The notes under the pieces: model-generated
What the model was told of the DNA's origin: nothing
The model's input: only the letters and a program-made list of their open reading frames with translations
Databases searched by the model: none
Program-made: the position numbers and the translations under genes
Origin: Prochlorococcus sp. AG-436-O11
Lineage (GTDB): Bacteria; Cyanobacteriota; Cyanobacteriia; PCC-6307; Cyanobiaceae
Direction: 5' to 3'
Length of the DNA: 36,522 nucleotides
NCBI GenBank assembly: GCA_003212535.1
Contig: QCPO01000013.1
Span: forward strand, 1-36,522
Shown: positions 27,082-35,602 of the stretch, in pieces
Numbering within the stretch: the first letter of the stretch is position 1
How the letters are laid out: each line of letters opens with the position of its first letter

Positions 27082-28006
27082 TTAGGAATCAGAAAGGGAT
27101 AATTCTTGTAATCTTGTATATAAAGCAATTTCTTCATCTTTTATATCTGCAGGAATGACAACTAATATTTCTACATATTGATCGCCTACATTATCTCCGG
27201 AAACCAAACCTCTACCTTTTAGTCTTAGCATTCTTCCTGTAGATGACTTAGGGGGGACTTGAAGAGTTACATTACCATCCAGTGTTGGAACTTCAACTGC
27301 GCATCCAAGCAGAGCATCAGGTGGAAATAATTCTAATTTGTAAAGAACACGTAAACCGTCAATTCTAAGTCCACTTTCCGTTTGGACTCTTAATTGTAAA
27401 TAATGGTCCATCCCCCCCCCTTGCTATATTTTCTAGTCTTAATCTCCAACCATCTCCAGCAAATGGAGGAGTATCTACTTCAACAACAGTTTCATCTTCA
27501 AGCTCTATTAAAATTGTGGCTCCGCTTAATGCTTCTTCAGGTGTCAATTCAATAATTGTCTCAATATCTTTGTGTATTTTTACTGGTGGAGGCTCTTCTG
27601 GTGATGTGGCGGGATAATCATAAGTATTGTATTCTTCATTATCATTATCTATTGATTCTTCCTTAAAAGGGTAATTTGAATCTTCTATATTTTTAGAATT
27701 GTATTCATATCCAAATAAGGAATTAAGATAATCTTGGAAATCTGGAAATCCTTTTGTAAAATTGTTAACTTCTTCTTGACTCTGAATATTTACATCTGCA
27801 GAATCATTTCTTTTTTTTGGATCACGTAAAAATTCATAAGCTTCATTTATTATCTTAAATCTTTCTTCCGCATTTAAATCATTTTTATTTAAATCAGGAT
27901 GCCATTTTCTAGCTTCTCTACGAAAAGCCTTTTTAAGTTCAAAATCGTCAAAGTCATAGGACAAACCTAAGATCGACAAATAATCTTTTTTAGAGGAAGT
28001 AGTCAT
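27082..28006 (-). pseudogene. DnaJ-type (CbpA-like) co-chaperone gene with a one-base frameshift
   Basis: A J-domain protein that would stimulate the adjacent DnaK. The N-terminal frame (start ATG 28006, inside the dnaK end; an in-frame ATG at 28024 is less likely) has the J domain with [12 protein letters not shown] and [10 protein letters not shown], the HPD motif intact, then an acidic linker and the start of the C-terminal substrate-binding domain ([20 protein letters not shown]). It runs into an early stop at 27365 after [10 protein letters not shown]. The rest of the substrate-binding domain continues in another frame from about 27411 to 27082 ([39 protein letters not shown]). The break is at nine consecutive G (minus strand, 27412-27420). 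Eight G would restore one reading frame, giving about 307 residues from 28006 with [14 protein letters not shown] at the join. No zinc-finger Cys region is present, as in CbpA-type proteins. It may be a sequencing error, a real mutation, or slippage-rescued. Confidence 0.82.
27412..27420 (-). repeat. G9 homopolymer at the dnaJ frameshift
   Basis: Nine G in a row on the minus strand (nine C on the plus strand), an exceptional tract in such AT-rich DNA. It sits exactly at the transition between the two dnaJ-like reading frames. It is followed directly by ATGGAC, so the second frame also begins with an ATG right after the tract. Confidence 0.9.
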
Positions 28007-29987
28007 TGCCCCATGGATCATCATCCCTAGAATTACGATACCTTGAATTTCTATAATTACTAGTCATTTCATTATCCCAAGGGTCATCATCCCAATAATC
28101 ATCTGAAAACAATTCATCTTTTATTGATCCAAATGTATTTTTAATACTTTGTAAAGGATTACTTTCAACTTTTCTTTCTGCTGCAAATTTCCTATTTAGT
28201 CCAAATAAAGCTTCTTGAAGAGAACTGACAGAAATTTCTAATTCTTGTGGATCATCATCATCTATATATTCTTCTACATCCTGAATAGCAACTTCTACAG
28301 CTCTTTGTTGTCTTTCTGCTCCATAAGGTCCAAATTCTAAAGATGCATCTCTTAATCTTTTTTCCGCTTGAGCAATAAGTGTGAGAGCAGTATTTTTTCT
28401 GTCGATAACAGATCTTTTCTTTCTGTCTTCATTAGCCTTAGATTTGGCTTCATCTATTATCTTAGTAATTTCTTGTTCATTTAAATTTGACCCCCCTGAA
28501 ATAGTAACTTTTTGCTTCCTACCCGTAGTTCTATCAGTGGCACTAACTTCTAAAAGGCCATTCGCATCAATATCAAATGCAACTTGAACTTGAGGGATTC
28601 CTCTTGGTGCTGGAGGTATTCCAGATAATCTGAACTTACCTAGTGATTTATTTTCAGAGGCTAATGGTCTTTCTCCCTGTCTAACTTGAACTACAACAGA
28701 TGACTGATTAGATTCTGAGGTGCTAAAAACATCAGATTGCCTAACTGGTATAGGAGTATTACGAGGAATAAGTACTTTCATTAAACCACCAATTGTTTCT
28801 AAACCTAAAGATAAAGGAGTAACATCATTTAAAAGTAAATCACGTAAATCACCACTAATTATTCCTGACTGTATAGAAGCACCAATTGCTACAACTTCAT
28901 CAGGATTAACTGATTGGCATGGTTCATTAGGAACAAAAGTCTTAACTAATTGTTGTACCATAGGAATTCTAGTACTTCCTCCAACAAGAACAACTTCATC
29001 AATATCATCTGGATTCCAGCCAGAGTCTTCTAATGCAATCTGAACAGGTTCTATTAATCTATCTAATAGATCCTGAGATAAAGATTCAAATAATTTACGA
29101 TCCAAACTCTCTTCAATATGTAATGGCCCATCGTTATTAGTAGTTATAAAGGGTAAGGATATTTTTGTTTTTTGTAATCCTGATAATTCACATTTAGCTT
29201 TTTCAGCAGCTTCAGTTAGTCTCTGCAGAGCTTGTCTATCTCTTCTAAGGTCTATTTTATATTTTTCTAAGAATCTTTCAGATAGCCAATCTACTATTTT
29301 TGAATCAAAATTATTACCTCCAAGCTGAGTATCCCCACAAGTTGCTTTAACGTCGAAAACCCCGTTAGATATTTTCAATAATGAAACGTCAAATGTACCT
29401 CCACCTAAGTCAAAAACTAAGACATTATTAGATGAACTTTTTTCAAATCCATAGGCTAGAGCTGCTGCAGTGGGTTCATTTAAAATTCTATCTACTTTAA
29501 TTCCTGCTAATATGGCTGAATCCTTAGTAGCTTGCCTTTGGCTTTCATTAAAGTATGCTGGAACTGTTATAACTGCTGATTCAACGGTATCAGAAAGATA
29601 AGTTTCAGCATCATTAATTAATTTACGTATTATTGAACTAACTAACTCTTCTGGGGCATACTCTCTTTCTGTAAAAGGGCTTAGAACTCTAACACTTCCA
29701 CTATCATTTGCTTTTACATTGTATGGAACAGAAATGCTAGTCTCATCTAGCTCATCCCAATCGCAACCTATAAATCGTTTTAAATTATAAAATGTATTTT
29801 TTGGGTTCAAGACAAGTTGTCTTCTAGCTTGATCTCCAATAACGATTTCTTTATCTTTTGTAAAACCTACGATTGAAGGAGTAGTTCTAGTTCCTTCTGA
29901 ACTAGCAATTATAGTTGGACGTCCAGCTTCTATAACCCCAACAACGGAGTTAGTAGTACCCAAATCAATTCCAACTATTTTCCCCAT
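27990..29987 (-). CDS. dnaK: Hsp70 chaperone DnaK (probably the DnaK1-type paralogue)
   Basis: An ATP-dependent Hsp70 of 665 residues. The ATPase domain (about 1-380) contains [47 protein letters not shown] and [18 protein letters not shown]. The substrate-binding domain ([15 protein letters not shown]) and helical lid follow. The tail is unusual: rather than the classic DVIDAEFE-like end it has [11 protein letters not shown] and then [11 protein letters not shown] around a [10 protein letters not shown] repeat. Cyanobacteria have several DnaK paralogues; the tail and the neighbouring CbpA-like gene suggest DnaK1, which is inference. The final codons overlap the dnaJ-like start by 17 bases. 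Confidence 0.93.
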   Translation of the reverse strand: MGKIVGIDLGTTNSVVGVIEAGRPTIIASSEGTRTTPSIVGFTKDKEIVIGDQARRQLVLNPKNTFYNLKRFIGCDWDELDETSISVPYNVKANDSGSVRVLSPFTEREYAPEELVSSIIRKLINDAETYLSDTVESAVITVPAYFNESQRQATKDSAILAGIKVDRILNEPTAAALAYGFEKSSSNNVLVFDLGGGTFDVSLLKISNGVFDVKATCGDTQLGGNNFDSKIVDWLSERFLEKYKIDLRRDRQALQRLTEAAEKAKCELSGLQKTKISLPFITTNNDGPLHIEESLDRKLFESLSQDLLDRLIEPVQIALEDSGWNPDDIDEVVLVGGSTRIPMVQQLVKTFVPNEPCQSVNPDEVVAIGASIQSGIISGDLRDLLLNDVTPLSLGLETIGGLMKVLIPRNTPIPVRQSDVFSTSESNQSSVVVQVRQGERPLASENKSLGKFRLSGIPPAPRGIPQVQVAFDIDANGLLEVSATDRTTGRKQKVTISGGSNLNEQEITKIIDEAKSKANEDRKKRSVIDRKNTALTLIAQAEKRLRDASLEFGPYGAERQQRAVEVAIQDVEEYIDDDDPQELEISVSSLQEALFGLNRKFAAERKVESNPLQSIKNTFGSIKDELFSDDYWDDDPWDNEMTSNYRNSRYRNSRDDDPWGNDYFL

Positions 29988-30003
29988 GATTTTATATTGT
30001 TAA

Positions 30004-30022
30004 TTAGTAAAAATTACTAATA
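30004..30022. promoter_or_regulatory. 8-bp inverted repeat in the dnaK leader
   Basis: ATTAGTAA at 30004-30011 and its exact complement at 30015-30022 are separated by three A, 16 bases upstream of the dnaK ATG. It could form a small hairpin near the ribosome-binding region or serve as an operator. It is not a CIRCE element. It may also be chance. Confidence 0.25.
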
Positions 30023-30206
30023 ATTTAATCAATGTTTTATCTTAGATATCTACATATAATAGTAAAAAACAAATAATTTCAAGATTATTTAATTAAATAA
30101 GTTTATTTATAACTAATTATCGATATATTTTTAGTTTTCGCATAAATAACAAATTTAATATTAAATTATTAATTGTTACTTATAACCACAATCTATTAAT
30201 ATAAAA

Positions 30207-30293
30207 CGGAGAGAGAGGGATTCGAACCCTCGATAAAGTTGCCTCTATACAGCATTTCCAGTGCTGCGCCTTCAACCACTCGGCCACCTCTCC
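30207..30293 (-). tRNA. tRNA-Ser (anticodon GGA)
   Basis: An 87-base class II tRNA read on the minus strand from GGAGAGG. The acceptor pairs with TCTCTCC (one G-T pair), with discriminator G at 30207. The D region has GCCGAGTGGTTGAAGGC. The anticodon stem-loop CAGCA-CTGGAAA-TGCTG gives GGA, reading UCC and UCU serine codons. A long variable arm precedes the T arm GAGGG-TTCGAAT-CCCTC. CCA is not encoded, and a short T run follows the 3' end. Confidence 0.97.
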
Positions 30294-30343
30294 ACAGAAT
30301 CCTATTTTACCCTTTTATTAACCCATTTTTTGAGGAAATTTAT

Positions 30344-30718
30344 TTGAAAAAGACTTTCAAAGTCACAATAAAGAATAAAGAAACTGGTAAAATATACCAG
30401 GCAGATGTTTGTAGTGATGAATATATTCTTCACGAATTTGAAAAGAAAGGCTTTACTCTACCTTTTTCATGTAGGAACGGTTGCTGTACAAGTTGCGCTG
30501 TCAAAATAATTTCAGGTAAATTAGAACAGCCTGAAGCGATGGGAGTATCTCAATCACTTAAAGATAAGGGTTATGCTCTTCTTTGTGTTGCTAAAGCTAC
30601 TGAGGATCTAGAGTTTGAAACGACCTACTATGATGAAGTTTATGAATTGCAATTTGGACAATATTTTGGAAAGGGGAATACAAGAATTGCTCCTCCTTGG
30701 GAGTTTGAAGAGGAATAA
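30344..30718 (+). CDS. [2Fe-2S] ferredoxin, FdC2-like
   Basis: A plant-type ferredoxin of 124 residues. The start is TTG at 30344, seven bases after GAGGA (30332-30336); the open frame reaches back to 30239 but that part lies inside the tRNA gene and is not coding. Cluster ligands are Cys43, Cys48 and Cys51 (CRNGCCTSC) with the distal Cys81 in GYALLCVAKA. A further Cys47 lies beside Cys48. The C-terminus extends about 25 residues past a normal PetF, with EVYELQFGQYFGKGNTR. That extension and the CCTSC pattern resemble the FdC2 group of cyanobacteria and chloroplasts (recalled, not searched), so it is probably not the main photosynthetic ferredoxin. The electron partner is unknown. suhB-like follows after five bases. 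Confidence 0.88.
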   Translation: MKKTFKVTIKNKETGKIYQADVCSDEYILHEFEKKGFTLPFSCRNGCCTSCAVKIISGKLEQPEAMGVSQSLKDKGYALLCVAKATEDLEFETTYYDEVYELQFGQYFGKGNTRIAPPWEFEEE

Positions 30719-30723
30719 AATAA

Positions 30724-31572
30724 ATGTTAGACATTAACCAAATTGAAGAATTAACAAAGAGTGTTAATTTATTAGAGATATTAGATATTGCCAAAAGTTC
30801 TGCTCTCATTGGCAATGAAATCCTTAAAAATAACTATAATAAAATTCAAACAATATCATCTAAAGGAAGGAAAGGAGATTTAGTAACTAACGTAGATTTG
30901 GAAGTCGAAAATAAAATAAAGGAATATTTAACTATGAAAACACCAAATATATCTATAAATGCAGAGGAATCAGGTAAATTAAATAAATGTTCTGATCTTA
31001 CATGGTGTATAGACCCATTAGATGGAACAACTAACTATTCACATGGATATCCATTCTTTGGAACCTCAATAGGCCTTGTCTATAAAAATAATCCAATTTT
31101 AGGAGCAATATCAGTACCTTATTTGAATGAACTTTATTTAGCCTGTATTGGTGAAGGCTCATACTGCAATGATAGTAAACTTAAGGTATCTAATCCTGGA
31201 ATACTCGCTGATAGTTTACTTGTAACTGGTTTTTCTTACGACAGGTTTGAGACAGAAGACAATAATTACGCTGAATTTTGTTATCTAACTCATAAAACCC
31301 GTGGAGTAAGAAGAGGTGGAGCTGCGGCAGTTGATTTGGCATTTGTTGCGGCAGGAAAGGTAGATGGATACTGGGAAAGGGGGTTAGAGGTCTGGGACTT
31401 AGCTGCTGGTGCTATTATTGTTAAGGAAGCAGGTGGAATTATTTCTGATTATCCATCAGGAGAATTTAATTTAAGTTCTGGAAGAATTCTTGCCTGTAGC
31501 CCTAGTCTTGAGAATGAATTAAGAAAAGAATTAAATAATGTCTCTCCTTTTGATGAAAGTCTTTATACTTAA
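30724..31572 (+). CDS. Inositol monophosphatase family protein
   Basis: A Mg-dependent sugar-phosphate phosphatase of the IMPase/SuhB superfamily (282 aa). Visible motifs are KGRKGDLVTNVDLEVE, the metal site NAEESGK, CIDPLDGTTNYSHGYPF, and WDLAAGAIIVKEAGGIISDY. The family includes inositol-1-phosphatase, CysQ and bifunctional FBPase-like enzymes; the substrate cannot be decided here. GAAAVDLAFVAAGKVDGYWE favours the SuhB-like group. It lies five bases after the FdC2-like ferredoxin and 20 before hisZ, so a cotranscribed unit is likely. Confidence 0.9.
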   Translation: MLDINQIEELTKSVNLLEILDIAKSSALIGNEILKNNYNKIQTISSKGRKGDLVTNVDLEVENKIKEYLTMKTPNISINAEESGKLNKCSDLTWCIDPLDGTTNYSHGYPFFGTSIGLVYKNNPILGAISVPYLNELYLACIGEGSYCNDSKLKVSNPGILADSLLVTGFSYDRFETEDNNYAEFCYLTHKTRGVRRGGAAAVDLAFVAAGKVDGYWERGLEVWDLAAGAIIVKEAGGIISDYPSGEFNLSSGRILACSPSLENELRKELNNVSPFDESLYT

Positions 31573-31592
31573 CGACGATTTAATAATTAAAT

Positions 31593-32744
31593 ATGACTGA
31601 TATAAAGGAATTCAATTTAGTAGATGTAAAAAACAATTCTACTATTATTAATAATCTAAATAATATTTATAAATTATGGGGTTACGAAGAAATTGCACCT
31701 TCATTTATAAATACTTTAGAAACAATAAAAGGTCGAGGCGTAATTGAAGAAAATGAAGTTGTTGGAATTGTTAGTAATAATTCTTTATGCCTAAGACCGG
31801 AGATGACAACATCAATTGTTAAATTAACATCCACTAGATTAATAAATAAGAAAAGGCCTATAAGATTATTTAATAATGGAATAGTTTTTGATAAGAAACA
31901 AAATAATAAGAATTTTTTTAAATTACAAGAGAAGCTACAGAGTGGAATTGAATTAATAGGCTATGATACAAAATACCCCGAAATTGAAGTTATTAATATT
32001 TTATTTGATGCGATAGATAATATTAATTTGAAAGACGATTGTAATTTATGTCTTTTAGTAAGTACGACAAAAATAATGGATTTAATATTAAATAAGTATA
32101 AAAATAATAATTTTGAAGAAATAAAAAAAAGTATGGTTGATCTTGATCAAGATAAACTATCTAAAATAAATATTGATAAAGATGATAAATCAATTTTAAA
32201 AGATTTATTATTTACAAGAGGAGAACCAAATGTCGTAATTAACAAATTAAAAAGTATTTATGGAAGTAGTTTAATTTTAGAAGAAGTACAATTTTTATTT
32301 GAAACATTATCTAAAATATCTAATAAATATGGAGTTAAATTACAACTCGATCCAACTTTCCAACCTCACTTAAATTTATATGAAGGAATAGTTTTTCAGC
32401 TTATAGGTAATATTAATAATAATAAAACCGTAATTGCTAAAGGAGGTCGATATGATGAACTTGTAAGGTTCTTTAGCCCAAATGAAAAAATATTAAATGG
32501 AATTGGATTTACAATCTCAATAGATAATTTAAGAAATTTAATTAATGAGGAATTATCTGATAAAAAAAAGATTTTATTATTATTTAAAGATTCTTATCTG
32601 ATTGATAAAGGTTTGGATGAACAAAAAGAACTACAGAAAAGAGGAAATATAGCCATCTTGCATTTGAATCCATGTGATGACTTAACCAAAGCGAACCTAA
32701 TTATGAAAGAAAATAATTGTAATGAGATTAAGTGGGTAAAATAA
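31593..32744 (+). CDS. hisZ: ATP phosphoribosyltransferase regulatory subunit HisZ
   Basis: A HisRS-like class II fold without an anticodon-binding domain (383 aa), expected to form the complex with short-form HisG for the first step of histidine synthesis. Visible class II features are LWGYEEIAPSFINTLETI, SLCLRPEMTTSIVKL (motif 2-like, with Arg), ELIGYDTKYPEIEVINI and the C-terminal AKGGRYDELVRFFS. HisRS itself is normally longer than 410 aa and has its own conserved active-site motifs and anticodon domain, so HisZ is preferred. The protein is Asn- and Lys-rich, as expected at this GC content. HisG is not in the window. Confidence 0.87.
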   Translation: MTDIKEFNLVDVKNNSTIINNLNNIYKLWGYEEIAPSFINTLETIKGRGVIEENEVVGIVSNNSLCLRPEMTTSIVKLTSTRLINKKRPIRLFNNGIVFDKKQNNKNFFKLQEKLQSGIELIGYDTKYPEIEVINILFDAIDNINLKDDCNLCLLVSTTKIMDLILNKYKNNNFEEIKKSMVDLDQDKLSKINIDKDDKSILKDLLFTRGEPNVVINKLKSIYGSSLILEEVQFLFETLSKISNKYGVKLQLDPTFQPHLNLYEGIVFQLIGNINNNKTVIAKGGRYDELVRFFSPNEKILNGIGFTISIDNLRNLINEELSDKKKILLLFKDSYLIDKGLDEQKELQKRGNIAILHLNPCDDLTKANLIMKENNCNEIKWVK

Positions 32745-32800
32745 TAATCATTACTTAATCAGATTTGTTTAATTAATTTGAAATTTTAACTATATCTTTT

Positions 32801-32846
32801 GTTCGGAGAATACTCCTAAGAAAACTTGATAAACAGGATTTTAGGA
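32801..32846 (+). promoter_or_regulatory. possible alternating hairpin in the htpG leader
   Basis: GGAG (32805-32808) can pair with CTCC (32813-32816) over a four-base loop. TCCTAA (32814-32819) can instead pair with TTAGGA (32841-32846). The two pairings share bases and are mutually exclusive. The element lies 32-77 bases upstream of the htpG ATG. This is seen by eye and may be chance. Confidence 0.22.
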
Positions 32847-32877
32847 AATAAAATTTAAATGTTTAATTTTTTTTAAA

Positions 32878-34782
32878 ATGGAAAAAGGTGAAATCCTTAT
32901 TAATACCGAAAATATATTCCCAATAATTAAAAAGGCAGTATATTCTGATCATGAAATATTCTTAAGAGAACTTGTTAGTAACGGTGTTGACGCAATTAGT
33001 AAAAGAAGAATGGCTTCTATGGCAGGAGATTGTGAAGATACTCAAGAAGCTCAAGTAAAAATCACTATTGACCGAGAACAAAATATCTTAACGATATCTG
33101 ATAATGGTATTGGAATGAATGATGAGGAAATTAAAAAGTATATAAACCAAGTTGCTTTTTCAAGCGCTGAAGAATTTCTAACTAAATATAAAAAAGATAA
33201 TGATGAATTTATAGGTCATTTTGGACTCGGATTTTATTCAAGTTTTATGGTTGCAGATAGAGTTGATATCCTAACTAAATCTGCAATTGGAGAATCCAAA
33301 GCATTCAAATGGTCCTGTGATGGATCTCCGAATTTTACATTGGAGGAATCAGAAAGAGATTCAGTTGGTACAGATGTAATTCTTCACTTATTAGAAGAAG
33401 AAAAAGAATTTATTGAACCTGAAAGGATTAAATCATTAATAAAAAAATATTGTGATTTTATGCCAATAAATGTTTTGTGTGAAGGAGAAACAATTAATAA
33501 GAAAAACCCACCTTGGAGGAAACAACCTTCTGAACTAAATGATGATGATTATAAAGAGTTATATAAATACCTTTACCCTTTTCAAGGTGATCCTCTTTTA
33601 TGGATTCATTTAAATACTGATTATCCCTTTGACATACAAGGTATATTATATTTTCCGAGATTATCTGGTAGGGCTGATTGGGAAAAGGGGGAAATCAAAC
33701 TCTTCTGTAATCAAGTATTTGTAAGTGATTCAATTAAAGAGATTGTACCTAAATATCTTTTACCTCTTAGGGGGGTTATTGATTCAACAGATATCCCCCT
33801 CAATGTCAGTAGAAGTGCTTTACAAACAGATAGGAAGGTACGGTCAATTTCATCATTTATTTCTAAAAAAATTGCTAATAAATTAAAAGAATTAATAAAA
33901 AATTCACCAGAATTTTATGCAGAAATTTGGGATTCCATTTCTGCTTTTATTAAAATTGGTGCTATTGAGGATGAAAAATTTGCTGATTTAGTTGAAAACA
34001 GTATTATTTTTGAAACTATTATCAATACAGAAAAAGATGTTAGCAAGGATATTGAAGATAAATCGCTTATAAAATTCAAAGATAAGTATTTCACAACTCT
34101 TGCTAATTATAAAGAAAGAAATGATATAAAAGATTCCAAAAAAATTATTTATTGTTCAGATTTAATTTCTCAATCAAGTGCATTAAATATCTGCTTATCT
34201 GATAACAAAGAAGTTATTAAATCAGACCCTTTAATTGATGCACAATTTCTTCCATGGATAGAAAGTAAAAATGAAATTTATCAATTTCAAAGAGTTGATT
34301 CAGAAATTAATGAACTAGAAGAAAAGGAATCTAAAGAAATAGTTGATAAGGATGGCAAATCAAATACTGAAAATCTTAGAGATATCATTGTTAAAGCAAT
34401 TGATAATGAAAAAGTAACGGTAAAACTGCAATCTCTGAAAAGTAAAGGCGCACCCCCCGCTATGATTTTACTTCCAGAGCAAATGAGAAGAATTAATGAT
34501 ATGGGAGCTTATATGGAACAAAAAATGCCTGGTCTACCTGAATATCATGTGCTCTTAATAAATAAAGAACATCCACTAATTTCTGGTCTAAATAAAATTA
34601 CTGGTAATAAAATAATTCTTGATAATAAAGATTCTATAGAAAATCCTCTAGCATCTAAAATTGCTAATCATGTTTACGATATGGCTAAATTATCCGTTGG
34701 AGGTTTAGATCAAGAACAAATTATCAATCTACAAAATAATAATGCTGAATTAATTTCTGAATTGCTTGATTCAACGACATAA
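32878..34782 (+). CDS. htpG: Hsp90 chaperone HtpG
   Basis: HtpG is a dimeric ATP-dependent chaperone (634 aa; bacterial range 610-660). The N-terminal GHKL ATPase has Glu31 and Asn35 (RELVSNGVDA), Asp75 in ISDNGIGMN, and GHFGLGFYSSFMVAD. The middle domain has RGVIDSTDIPLNVSRSALQ with the catalytic-loop Arg. The C-terminal dimerisation part follows; it contains APPAMILLPEQMRRINDM and no MEEVD. It differs from E. coli in several conserved blocks (NGVDAISK for NASDAADK; GHFGLGFYSS for GQFGVGFYSA), typical of the cyanobacterial lineage, but nucleotide-contact residues are kept. A 133-base leader precedes it; rpmB follows after 39 bases. Confidence 0.96.
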   Translation: MEKGEILINTENIFPIIKKAVYSDHEIFLRELVSNGVDAISKRRMASMAGDCEDTQEAQVKITIDREQNILTISDNGIGMNDEEIKKYINQVAFSSAEEFLTKYKKDNDEFIGHFGLGFYSSFMVADRVDILTKSAIGESKAFKWSCDGSPNFTLEESERDSVGTDVILHLLEEEKEFIEPERIKSLIKKYCDFMPINVLCEGETINKKNPPWRKQPSELNDDDYKELYKYLYPFQGDPLLWIHLNTDYPFDIQGILYFPRLSGRADWEKGEIKLFCNQVFVSDSIKEIVPKYLLPLRGVIDSTDIPLNVSRSALQTDRKVRSISSFISKKIANKLKELIKNSPEFYAEIWDSISAFIKIGAIEDEKFADLVENSIIFETIINTEKDVSKDIEDKSLIKFKDKYFTTLANYKERNDIKDSKKIIYCSDLISQSSALNICLSDNKEVIKSDPLIDAQFLPWIESKNEIYQFQRVDSEINELEEKESKEIVDKDGKSNTENLRDIIVKAIDNEKVTVKLQSLKSKGAPPAMILLPEQMRRINDMGAYMEQKMPGLPEYHVLLINKEHPLISGLNKITGNKIILDNKDSIENPLASKIANHVYDMAKLSVGGLDQEQIINLQNNNAELISELLDSTT

Positions 34783-34803
34783 GTCGTGTGTTAGAATTTT
34801 TTA
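34774..34803 (+). terminator. weak terminator-like hairpin at the htpG stop
   Basis: ACGAC (34774-34778) and GTCGT (34783-34787) form a perfect five-pair stem whose loop is ATAA, which holds the htpG stop codon. A run of six T follows about nine bases later. The stem is relatively GC-rich for this genome, but the gap to the T run makes it a poor intrinsic terminator. Confidence 0.28.
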
Positions 34804-34821
34804 AATACTTAAATCAAAAAT

Positions 34822-35058
34822 ATGTCAAGAGTGTGTGATCTAACAGGAGCAAAAGCTAACAATGGGATGGCTGTTAGTCACTCACATATTCGTACTAAGA
34901 AATTACAACAAGTTAACCTTCAAAAAAGAAGACTTTGGTGGGAGGAAGGAAAAAAATGGATAAATATAAGAATTAGTACAAAAGCGCTTAAATCTGTACA
35001 AAAAGTAGGTTTAGATAAATTTGCAAAATCCAATGGAGTGAATTTAAGTAAATTCTAA
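34822..35058 (+). CDS. rpmB: 50S ribosomal protein L28
   Basis: Ribosomal protein L28 (78 aa, standard) with the family start [39 protein letters not shown], and the C-terminal [19 protein letters not shown]. It is highly basic and binds 23S rRNA in the large subunit. Starts at ATG with no alternative upstream. The peroxiredoxin gene begins five bases downstream. Confidence 0.97.
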   Translation: MSRVCDLTGAKANNGMAVSHSHIRTKKLQQVNLQKRRLWWEEGKKWINIRISTKALKSVQKVGLDKFAKSNGVNLSKF

Positions 35059-35063
35059 ATTTA

Positions 35064-35597
35064 ATGCATAATTTAGTTGCAAATCTAGTAATAATTTATC
35101 TTATTTTTATTAATAGCTCACCATCATTAGCATTTGATTTTGCTCCTGAGATAGGAGATTTAGCTCCAAACTTCCAACTTGAAGGTATCAATAAAAGTAT
35201 TAAATCAAAAAAAGAATGGACCTTAAATGATTTTAAAGGCAAGTGGATTGTTTTATATTTTTATCCTAAGGATTTTACTTCAGGGTGCACACTTGAAGCT
35301 AAAGGTTTCACAGAATTAAAAAAGAATTTTTCAAAACTTAATGCAGAAATTATTGGAATTAGTGCAGATAATCAAGATTCTCATAAAAGTTTCTGTAGTC
35401 AAAAATCAATAAACTATACATTATTATCTGATCCTAATGGAACTATTAGTAAAAAATATGGTTCATGGATACCCCCATTTTCGGATAGAAATACCTTTTT
35501 GATTTCACCAGAAAACAAAATATCATATAGATGGATAAGTGTTTTACCCATAAATCATGCAAAGGAAGTTCTTAATGTATTAAGAAAGAAAATATAA
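35064..35597 (+). CDS. Exported peroxiredoxin (Bcp/PrxQ type)
   Basis: A thioredoxin-fold peroxidase (177 aa) reducing H2O2 or organic peroxides. An N-terminal hydrophobic stretch (LVANLVIIYLIFINSSPSLA) ending at SLA-FD looks like a signal peptide, so the protein may act in the thylakoid lumen or periplasm. The core begins GDLAPNFQLEG. The peroxidatic Cys75 is in FYPKDFTSGCTLEAKGF. The usual nearby resolving Cys (five residues on) is absent; Cys111 (SFCSQKS), 36 residues on, could serve, as in some PrxQ proteins with the resolving residue in helix alpha-3. Sits five bases after rpmB and five before DUF2499. Confidence 0.9.
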   Translation: MHNLVANLVIIYLIFINSSPSLAFDFAPEIGDLAPNFQLEGINKSIKSKKEWTLNDFKGKWIVLYFYPKDFTSGCTLEAKGFTELKKNFSKLNAEIIGISADNQDSHKSFCSQKSINYTLLSDPNGTISKKYGSWIPPFSDRNTFLISPENKISYRWISVLPINHAKEVLNVLRKKI

Positions 35598-35602
35598 ATA
35601 TT

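Noticed and set aside
28381..29043. plus-strand frames opposite dnaK
   Set aside because: Shadows of a conserved gene with no own ribosome-binding site or family motif.
29988..30206. CIRCE element upstream of dnaK
   Set aside because: No TTAGCACTC-N9-GAGTGCTAA-like pair was found; only a short AT-rich palindrome.
30239..30343. N-terminal extension of the ferredoxin frame back to 30239
   Set aside because: It reads through the tRNA-Ser gene; the TTG at 30344 has a well-spaced GAGGA and gives a normal ferredoxin N-terminus.
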